Origin: Allodiplogaster sudhausi
Taxonomy: Eukaryota; Nematoda; Chromadorea; Rhabditida; Diplogasteridae
Length of the DNA stretch: 64,000 nt
Direction: 5' to 3'
Assembly (NCBI GenBank): GCA_945643635.1
Contig: CALZFC010000017.1
Span: 5,377,501 to 5,441,500, forward strand
A program made the position numbers and the translations under genes. The notes under the pieces were generated by a model. The model searched no databases, was not told where the DNA came from, and saw only the letters and a list, made by a program, of their open reading frames with translations. Shown in pieces: positions 55,984 through 64,000 of this stretch. Positions within the stretch are counted from its first letter, which is position 1; each line of letters starts with the position of its first letter.

Positions 55984-58358
55984 TTAGTTCAGACGCGGGG
56001 TGCGCAGCTCGCTGCTGCTGTACACGGACGGCTTCGGCTGCTGCTGGCGGAGGGGGGCGGCCGGCGGCGCAGAGGAGGCCGGGTTCTGGAAAAATCATAA
56101 AACATGTTTATGAAAGAAATACTGACGATCTTGCTCGCCTTCAGGCTGGCGGTAACGCCGTTGAGCGAATCCTTCGACACAGCTCAATATTTCGCAATAC
56201 AATGTAAAGGTTAAGCCTAACAATAAGCCTAAGGCAATTTCGGTTAAGGCTAGGGGTAATTTAGGTTCAGGTTAAGGTAAACGGACAGGGCGAGAGCGCA
56301 AGATTGGCATTGCCATGCGAATGGCCCTTCTTGCTCTTCTTGCTCTTCAGGCTCTTGTTCGACTCCTTCGATTCCGAGCCTTCAATTTGAAATGCAAAAA
56401 ATGCTTTTCTGAAGGACCAAAAATAATTCAAATCGAACCGTAGGCAGTGGGCGGAGCGTTGGCCCGCTGGTTACGGTAGGCCAGGGGCGGAGCATCGAAG
56501 GCGTAGATCTCGTTCGTCTGCATGTCGCAGTACGCAGAGATGGCCGGGGCCTAGGATGGGAGGAAGTGAAATTGCATTTATACTGTTTACAATCCTAAGC
56601 GGACAAGTAGAAGAATTGAAAATCATTATGGGAATAGTTTTGCTGCTCACAGTTTTCCCGCCGGAGATGCTGCCCTGAGTGGGGGAACGAGGCTGTTGGG
56701 AGATCTGAATTTAAGAACGTATTTATGCAAAAGAAGAGAAAAGCTTCCGAAACGGACAGCTCGGCCACTGCGAGATGCCTCTGCACCAGGGCGCGGCGAC
56801 TTGTGCGCAGGCTGCTGGAGCTGGCGGTGTCCTGGGCCGGAGGCTGGCGACGCCTGATTCTGCGGCGGCACGGGATACACGACGGGAGGAGTCTGCTGCG
56901 CACGAGCGCCAGCCTGAAATTTATAAAGTAATATGAATAACAGAAAACAAAACCTTACCCAGACATTGTTGCTGTTGTCGCGGCCAGCCGGAGCGGCGGC
57001 AATGCGATCTTAAAAGTGAAAGAATGGCAATTATTTTAATAGCATTTTACAAGCCGACCACCAGAGCGCGAGCGGCGGACGGAAGCAGAGCGCTCAGCCT
57101 GGTTCTGGTAGGCCGGAGGAGGCAGCTGCTGCTGTGAGTCCATGGCGGACGGAGGAGTCGGGTAGACATGCTATTTTAGTTGAAATTTATTTTGAGAAGG
57201 AAGCAATTTTTGATATATTAATTCAATCTTATTTCTCTATTATTGATACCTGAGGGGCGCTGTAGTACTGCTGCGGCTGCTGCTGCTGGTAGCCAGGCTG
57301 CAAATGTGTATTTTTTAATATTAAGAAATTTATGGGCTGGCAAAGTTTAAAACGCTTTTGTTTTCATAATGATTGTTTATTCACAATCTGCTGAAGAGGC
57401 TGATGCTGGGCCGCATTGCAGATCTGAGCTGATGGCTGCTGGTGCTGCTGAATTTGAACATTGTATTCAAATGGCAACTATTGCTGAAAGAAATTTCACA
57501 AGGATCTTCTGAAATGCAAATCTTCATCGCCCTTTTAACCTGAAGAGGCGAATAGACGGAAGGGTTGTTTGCCTGCGCCGGGTAGTAGAGTCCCTGCCCC
57601 TGCTGCTGCGGAACATTGTAGATGGCGCCCTGCTATAAAATTTAATTTTCGATGGCTCTTCCGAGTTTGCCCAGTTGACGGGTTACGGTTTCTCTTTTTC
57701 GTCTTGGGACTTGCTGGTAGATGTTGGCCCCGGCGGGTGTCGCGTACTGGCGAGGCTGCTGCTGGTGGTAGACGAGAAGTCCGCCGTCCGGGATGTACTC
57801 GGAGTAGACTGGAGCAGCAACTGGAAATATAACGAGTAGGAATCAATTGGAATTACAAAAACCGCCAGCTCATCCAGTTAGCAGTTAGTTCATATGACTT
57901 TTTCTATAAGACAACTCCAGGAGGCATAGCCAGCAAAGGGCGGGGCATAGCCTACGCAGGGCGGGGCATAGCCAACGGAGGGCGGGGCATAGCCAGCGGA
58001 GGGTGGGGCATAGCCAGCAGAGGGCGGGACATAGCCAGCGGAGGGCGTGGCATAGCCAGCGGAGGGCGGGGCATAGCCATTACCGTCGGAGTAGTACACT
58101 TGACCCTGCAATTATGTGGATGATTATTAGTATATATATACTTTTTATTACTTTCCTTATTAACTATATAAAAAATACTGACTCCGTATGCGGAATGAGG
58201 GACTGCAGTGAGGAGGGGAGCCGAAGCGGCGGGACAGGCAGAAGGAGCCTGCTGCTCGAAGCTGAAAAGATAATACATAATTATGAAACCAATTTTTCAT
58301 GCGAAGGGTTGGTGGTTGAAAACCTTGCAACGTAGGACGGCGCGTAGTCACCAGCCAT
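55984..58358 (-). CDS. GYAPP-repeat protein, complete copy C (445 residues)
   Basis: Fifteen exons keep phase throughout: 58324-58358, 58183-58261, 57916-58105, 57711-57808, 57540-57629, 57385-57447, 57250-57297, 57059-57170, 56959-57008, 56758-56913, 56651-56704, 56439-56550, 56287-56379, 56127-56182 and 55984-56085. The protein starts MAGDYAPSYVA with no signal peptide. Exon 3 encodes seven to eight GYAPPSA units. Then come Gln/Pro/Tyr-rich segments (LLVYHQQQPRQYATPAGANI), an Arg/Ser stretch (ASVRRSRSGDRIAAAPAGRD), CDMQTNEIYAFDAPPLAYRN, a Ser/Lys block (KSLKSKKSKK) and the C-terminus SVYSSSELRTPRLN. It has the composition of an intrinsically disordered, possibly phase-separating or matrix protein; no domain is recognised. 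Compared with copy A, exon 3 has lost its 3' half, yet a new GT donor in the same phase restores splicing. Exon 6 uses a shifted donor (ATT|GTGAAT), adding one residue. Confidence 0.8.
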
Positions 58359-58439
58359 TTCTGCTGAAGAGATGACACTCGGATTGAAGAAGAAGAGCTC
58401 GGGAGTTGAAGCGCGGAAGAGAATGATTCTTCCCAGGCA

Positions 58440-58465
58440 ATTCCGCGCTTTTATACGGTTTCACC
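58440..58465 (-). promoter_or_regulatory. TATA box of GYAPP gene, copy C
   Basis: Minus-strand AAACCGTATAAAAGCGCGGA, followed by GAATCATTCTCTTCCGCG, is identical in arrangement to copies A and B. Confidence 0.7.
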
Positions 58466-58696
58466 TGAGCAAATTACCATGTTTGCACTTTGGCTGTTGT
58501 TCGTACGAAAGTTTGCTGGACTTCTGAGGTCCTTTCAATGAATCTCACGGAAATTCGACATTTCCAGGCCTTCCTCACTTTTTATTATTGTATCGAGATG
58601 ATCTGCGAGCGGAATCTTTTATCTGGGACGAGTTGGGGGGAAGGAGGAAGAGAGATTCGGGGAAGAGGGAGGAAGGGGGCCCTCATCTCCGCTCCT

Positions 58697-58983
58697 CTAC
58701 TGAGCAGGGGCTGCCTGGGGCTGTCCGCCGTTCAGCGCCGCCTGGATCTTAGGCAGGTACTCGTCTACGAGGCCCATCTGAAAAAGAGCAAAATATTTAT
58801 TCTGAATTTATAATTAATATCTTCTTAAGCGTTCTTCTCTTTCCAGTTTTTAGGAGAGTAAAAGATGAAGTATGGCTCTTGCAAATAAGAGGGAAGGGAG
58901 GGAGGGACCAGCGTAAAACAAGCCTTGTATGCAACGCCGCCGGCAACGAGGACGAGAAGGAGGAAGATGACGAAGGCGCCCAT
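58697..58983 (-). CDS. Membrane/secreted micro-protein, copy C (intact)
   Basis: Exon 1 (58924-58983) encodes MGAFVIFLLLVLVAGGVAYK, and exon 2 (58697-58777) encodes a 26-residue segment from MGLVDEYLPK to QAAPAQ, then TAG. The product is 46 residues. The only intron phase that keeps the conserved second segment in frame uses AAG|GC as donor, with TTTTTCAG as acceptor. The first 20 residues form a signal peptide or membrane anchor, and the rest could form one short amphipathic helix. It lies upstream of, and on the same strand as, the GYAPP gene, with a matching core promoter. No family is recognised. Confidence 0.65.
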
Positions 58984-59065
58984 CGTGGAGAGAAGGGAGA
59001 AGAGAGAGAGAGAGCAGGGCGGGGCGGAGAGAAAGAAGAGAATGATATTAACAGGAGCGAAAGGC

Positions 59066-59088
59066 CTTTTATACTGCACGGATGCACT
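59066..59088 (-). promoter_or_regulatory. TATA box of micro-protein gene, copy C
   Basis: Minus-strand GCATCCGTGCAGTATAAAAGG lies about 85 bp upstream of the ATG, with ATCATTCTCTTC downstream. Confidence 0.7.
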
Positions 59089-59486
59089 TTAGTACAAGAA
59101 GACTAATTAATATGCGATGTTCTTATGGTTAGTATGATTTTTTTTCAGTTCGCGTGTTTCCAAATCTCCAAAGAGACAAAAAGCTGACTATGGGCCACAA
59201 ACGTGATTTTCCCCCAATTGAGATTAATTAGTAGATTGTTTAGGTGAAATATGTATAGAGCATTAAGTTCTCCAAATAAATAAATTTATCCTACAGATCA
59301 CTCAAACATACTTTGAAACGGTAAGATATGTGTTTCTCTCTCAAGAAATGACAATACAAGTTAGCCATGCAGTTAGGGCAAATTTTTTTTAAATAATATT
59401 CCTAACGACTCTAAATAAGCTCGCAAGCACCTTCCTTTATAAATAAAGAAGAAAGGCATTCTGAAAACTCTACGTATTTAGATAGA

Positions 59487-59964
59487 TTACATCTTGGAAT
59501 CGCGGGTAGTGGAGAAAGGTTTGAGGCCACGAATCTCGAGATTGAAGTTAGTGTAGAGGGGGTCGGAAGAGTAAGTGATCGGCCTGGAAAACAGTCAACG
59601 GCTTATTATTCTCTAGGGCCAAAAAATTTAATAAATACTGTTCGTAAAGCCCAGCCAGAAGTTGGCTTCTAACAAGAGAAAGAGCGACAGAGGGAAAGAC
59701 AGAAAGAAATTTGGAGACAGAGAGGTTAAGAGAGAGAAAGAGGAAAAAAATGGAATGGAAGTGGAGAATACAAAAGAAAGAGAAATAAATATGGAGAGAG
59801 GCAGCGCGCGGCTTCTTCCTCAATTTCCGTCCCTCGCTAAACAACTCTTTCTTTCTCCTGACTGTCTGAGTCTCTCTTTATCTTTATATCTCTCGGATTA
59901 CTCAGCATTCTAACTCTCTCTTCTTCACTACCTACACTCTACATGTTTGTCTCCCTCTCTCTAG

Positions 59965-59999
<35 letters not shown>

Positions 60000-60549
60000 T
60001 TTAGACCTAGTCTGTCCAATCTTCCCGGAGTCCGTCGTTATAGTCGATGTGGTCTGTCGCGAGATGAGCGACATGTTAGCTGAGCCGTATCTAACAGAAT
60101 TAGCAGCACGTCATTTACCTATCCATTACTCTTTGCTCTCTCTCCCTATCACTCTCTTCTCTCTCTCCCTCTCTCCCTCTCTCTCTCGCTCTCACTCTCT
60201 CTCTCTCTTTCGCTCTCGCGCTTTCTCTCTCTCTTCAATTACTTTCCACCATTTTCCGCGATTGTCATTCATCCTCTACATCTACATATTTGTCGCCTAC
60301 CCTCCATGCCAAGTTGAGTTTTTGTGAATCCTCTCTCTCAATCTCTCAATCTCGCCTGTACTGTTGCAATAAAAAAAAATACTTGAGATTTCTAGAGGAA
60401 ATAACTGATTTCATAATTTTGAAATTCTATCCTATAAATTATTTGTTTCCTTACTTGCCACGTAACATGTTCAGGATTGCAAGTTGGATAGCTTTTCCTC
60501 TCCTCTCATTGGCATTCATAAGCATGTTACTTACGATGATGATAAACTT
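59487..60549 (-). CDS. Unassigned gene, three 3' exons
   Basis: Exons 60457-60549, 60009-60090 and 59487-59583 join in phase. They read VSNMLMNANERRGKAIQLAI, ILNMLRGKYGSANMSLISRQ, TTSTITTDSGKIGQT, then PITYSSDPLYTNFNLEIRGL and the C-terminus STTRDSKM before TAA. The tail is Ser/Thr-rich and looks cytosolic. Earlier exons were not identified; a GPCR-like or channel-like C-terminus is conceivable but unproven. The last few codons were duplicated with the cassette (see 17200-17245). Confidence 0.5.
59940..60001. repeat. CT microsatellite in intron
   Basis: CTCTCT repeats lie between the last two exons of the unassigned gene; another tract is at 60130-60235. Confidence 0.85.
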
Positions 60550-61009
60550 CTGATGTCGCTGGCAATGGTGAGGAGGAAGAGAGAGAAAATAATAGGAGTA
60601 GATAAGGATGTCGTAAGAGAAGAGGGATTTTAAATTAAAGAACCTGTGAATCAAAATGGAAACGACAAAACGGTCAGAGAAAGATGTTGGGTGGTGCGGC
60701 AGTCTTTGAGATATGTATGTACATTGTATATGAGAGTGTTAATGTCTCCATTCACTTCATTGACTCTTTTATACATGCTCATAACAACAGACATCTTTTT
60801 TGTCTCTAGAACGCCTTTTTATTTCGTCGAAAGAAAACAGCCAGCTTGGGCTGCACAAATCATCCGACAATCCTCTTCTAGAAGTCACTCGCGCGCGGAT
60901 TGGCTCGCTGTAAATCCTTTTTTTGTCTTTTAAACAAATATATCAAAATTGTAGCGTATGTATTAAATGAATAAATATATTAAATATATAACTAATATGT
61001 AGTGTTAAA

Positions 61010-62486
61010 TTAAAAAAAAAAATCCCCACCCAGCATACAAGTCGAGACCGGCGAACGCGCCGAAGACGAGATGGCATGCGACGAGGTGGACGGGTGGGCG
61101 GACTCTGAGGCGTTGGACGGGTGGGCGGAGTCTGAGGCGTTGGACGGGTGGGCGGAGCCAATGTGCTGGTCGGCTGGCACGCACTCATAGAGGGCGTCCA
61201 GCAGTCGCCGGTATGTGATCGCGCGGTCACCGAAGCCACCCTGACAAATAATATTCTCGCAAATTGTGTTGAAATCTTCTTATTGTAAAGTAAATAGAAC
61301 AACCACAAATGTTTTAAGTAAAATTTTATCTTAGAAAAATTAGGATATTTCATATTTTAATATAGGCCCTTAAACACGCTCTGTAGGTTTATTGTTACGT
61401 AGAAGAAGAAGAAAAAACACAATTTAAAACTTGAGCTCCTGTAATAATTATGTAAGAGTTATAAGAAGAAAAAGAAGAAGAAGCCTTGAGCCCGTTGCTC
61501 ATGTACGCGAAGCTCACGCCATTCACAACGTCCATCCGCACGTTCTGCCCACCAAATCCGGCGTGGCTGAGCAGCAGAATCTTACGCTTAATTCGTTTTA
61601 CAAATTATTTTTCTTCACCAATATTAAAACTTAATTTTTTTGAAAATAAAAGAATTAAAATGTGTAAATAAGACGAGCCCCATAACGGTCGTGATTGTAC
61701 TGATGAGTCAGGCCATATCCACGTGCCTGAAGACATTGAAACATTACATGACACTGTATTAAGCGAATTATTATTATGTTCTTTGAAAGACAGACAATTC
61801 AAGGAAAACGACAATTTACAGGCAGCTTTCTTGATTATTTTACCGTTACTAATGAACTCCTTTTATTGAATATTATCGGAAGCTCTAAAAGAATGTAGAA
61901 TGCTCTTTTCCTCTCAAACCTGAGTAAAATTCGTAACCACATCAGGCTGAGAATCAGGAATGATCGGTTCGCAGAGACGCTCCAACAACTTCTGCAGTAG
62001 AACAAATGGAATATGAACAAAAACATATATGTATGTTTGTAATAAGATACATGGAAAGCCTTGTTAAAGAAATATTTGCTAAAATAATTACTTTGATTCT
62101 TAATTGATTTTTTTTAAATATATTAATGTAAGCACTACATCTTTTTTAATAACAATAAAATTTTTTAATATACATTTTGTTGATGCTGCAAATAAAAGTA
62201 GCAAAATCGACCTTGGAGATGATCTTGCCGTCGACGACCAGCTGGAAGATACGTGCGAGGACGCGGGCCGTGCCAATCCCGAACAGAGCGCACTGCTCCA
62301 GGACGTACAGCGCAGGGTTGTTCAGCGGCATGCGCTAGTGCGAGAGAGGCGAGAGATGGGATGGAGAGGGAGAGATGGCAGAGGGGAGATAGAGTGAGAA
62401 GGGGAGAGAGAAAAAGAGAGAGGGAGAGGGAGGGAGGGAGAGAAAGAAAGAGAGAGAGAGAGGGTGAGGGGAAGGATGAGAAAGAG

Positions 62487-62526
<40 letters not shown>

Positions 62527-64000
62527 GAGCAAGAGAGAGAGAGAGATGGAGAAAATAGAGAAAAAGAGAGTGAGCAGTTAGGGAGAACTGACGAGAACAA
62601 ACTGGAGCCAACTCGGGTTCGCACCGATGTGCAAGAGAAGTGCTCGTGAGCTGATCAAGTGTGCGAATATGCACATCAATTGCATGCAGTCAATTTCGGC
62701 CGGACCGGACAGTAACTCGAAGATTCTTGAACAGAGAGAGAGAGAGGGAAAAAATTAAATTATTCATTACCATAAGTAATACTTCCCAGCATGAATAGAT
62801 TAAGTCTCTAATTTCTTATTTATGACTTTCATGTATTTTCGATCAAATAAGAAGGAAAATATGGTTGGGTTTTTTTTAGATGAATAGGCACCGATCAAGC
62901 AGCCTTGGATTGGTCAGCCGTGATACTCGATGAGCCTCCACTGGCTTCAGGCCAAAATGGAAGTCGAGGCCTAAAATGACAAAAAATTTCATGAAAACGA
63001 TGATAGCATAGTAAGGATAAACAAATAATGCTTAAAGTAGCACGAAGCTCAACCGTAATCTATATGAAATTTCTTGATTAATGTAATCGGGTCGCCCTAG
63101 GTCGCTTGTTTGTGTCAGGCAAAATGGCGCGAATTCAAACGTGAGTTCTTGGCTCCTTGAAAGCTTTCTTCATCTTTGAATGAGCCAAGGAAGAAAAGAA
63201 GGCCGCACCATGCGGTTCGGCGATCTCTTCGCGGAAGAAGGCGCCGACGCCGCGGCGACGTGGATCGACCCTTCGGATGATCTGATCCACCAGCCAGCCA
63301 TACGACAGCGCGTGGTAGCCGTTCCCGGCTCCCAGATCGGTCTCTGCAAAGAAATTTATTTAGAAATAGATTCTTTTTTCATAAATTCTTCTCTCTCCGG
63401 TCATATCTCTCCAATCTCTCCAAGTGTTGTCACATCTTAATCGATGTATATAAATAAATAAATAGATAAATAAATAAATAATTAAACTATATAATTAAAA
63501 TTTTAATCTGTTTTTGAATACATTCAGTTGTATATGAATTTAAATTTTTTCTAGACAGAATTAAAAGATAAAACAATTAGTGAGCCTAATAAAGTATCCT
63601 ACCTCTGCTTCTAGAATGGCCGCCATTCGGTTGTGGTCCATCGCGTCTTCGATGGTGATCTTCCGTGTTAGGAGCGGCAGGCCAGCCTCAAAACATGTAA
63701 ATGACGATTCCGCTTCACGAGAACTACCGCGTCTACTGTAACCCGTTCATTCCCCATTTTCGATGCTATGTAGGAGAGCAGTTCCATTTCATTTTCACTG
63801 ACATCGCAGATAAACAATTATATAATACTATTCTAAAAAAGGAGAAAAATCCCTTGAAAATTCTGCAGTTCAATATACATATAATCTATGCACATATGTA
63901 TGTATGTATGTAGGTAAATCAGTTTCAGATGTGCTCCCTAAACCTCAGTGAGCTCCCAGAATTACGATATCTTTGGGCGCTTACCGTATGACTCATGACC
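61010..64000 (-). CDS. LACT-type serine beta-lactamase-like protein, 5' incomplete and frameshifted
   Basis: Exons on the minus strand: 63985-64000 (VMSHT), 63603-63686 (AGLPLLTRKITIEDAMDHNR), 63209-63343, 62892-62970, 62599-62725, 62212-62334, 61920-61991, about 61665-61726, about 61480-61580 and 61010-61240. Family landmarks include LVDQIIRRVD, LDFHFGLKPVEAHRVSRLTN, GANPSWLQ, LFGIGTARVLARI, SHAGFGGQNVRMDVVNGVSF followed by AYMSNGLK, and GFGDRAITYRRLLDALYEC. This is the order of nematode LACT and vertebrate LACTB-like proteins. The catalytic SxxK lies before the window. In the 63209 exon the conserved RPIWEPG and GYHALSYGWLVDQ are in different frames, so the copy is broken or the read has an indel. 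The C-terminus adds a tandem HPSN/TASDSA repeat. One intron probably begins with GC (AAG|GC). Confidence 0.75.
62340..62580. repeat. GA-rich tract in LACT intron
   Basis: Interrupted GA repeats fill the intron between 62334 and 62599. The long open frames through it on both strands are artefacts. Confidence 0.9.
63117..63160. repeat. 44-bp dispersed motif
   Basis: CAGGCAAAATGGCGCGAATTC and the following AAACGTGAGTTCTTGG recur, inverted, at 32613-32660. The central GCGCGAATTCAAACGT also occurs inside both copies of the 420-bp MITE (44370 and 46135). It is probably a shared transposon end. Confidence 0.5.

Overview
The window looks like genomic DNA from a nematode. Short introns end in TTTCAG-type acceptors, two minus-strand genes encode chemosensory-type seven-transmembrane receptors (one very like the nematode Srd/Str group), and a third belongs to the nematode LACT (serine beta-lactamase-like) family. 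Everything here was read by eye. Exon chains are called well supported only where reading phase is conserved across every junction. Dinucleotide (CT/GA) microsatellites are extremely abundant, and many of the longest open frames in the window are only translations of them.

Layout. 496-3491 (+): 3' part of a gene for a disordered acidic, Gln/Pro-repeat protein. 4242-6037 (+): weakly supported small exons. 6385-25260: an inverted duplication. Each arm carries the same three-gene cassette: a 46-aa membrane/secreted micro-protein, a GYAPP-repeat protein, and a convergent LAPTM-like four-transmembrane protein. 26256-30504 (+): a 17-exon, 606-aa single-pass membrane protein whose phase fits at every junction. 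30979-33266, 36800-37018 and 37174-39174 (-): seven-transmembrane receptor genes and a fragment. 39295-39574 (-): a small secreted protein. 40255-46280: cassette fragments, a VWA-like fragment, an unassigned gene and a second intact micro-protein. 46529-50010: a TTAA-type fold-back element carrying a nested hAT transposon. 50955-54066 (-): a Kelch-like gene. 55225-59600 (-): the third cassette, holding the only intact GYAPP-repeat gene. 59487-60549 (-): the 3' end of an unassigned gene. 61010-64000 (-): the LACT gene, which has a frameshift in a conserved motif.

The main story is cassette duplication followed by piecemeal decay. Copies A (7.2-17.2 kb), B (18.2-24.4 kb) and C (55.2-59.5 kb) each keep a different subset of genes intact. 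The GYAPP gene survives only in C, the tetraspan gene only in B, and the micro-protein in C and in an isolated copy D. The two same-strand genes share a TATA box and a pyrimidine start-site motif, so they are probably co-expressed; the convergent tetraspan has a PPxY-bearing tail. No function is known for the set.

Several non-autonomous DNA transposons can be delimited to the base: hAT-type with 8-bp target duplications, a TTAA-type insertion with an empty-site paralogue, and a TA-type palindromic MITE. The hAT element keeps its ends, BED-like finger and hATC domain but has lost its catalytic core, and a perfect 18-bp hairpin lies near the gap.
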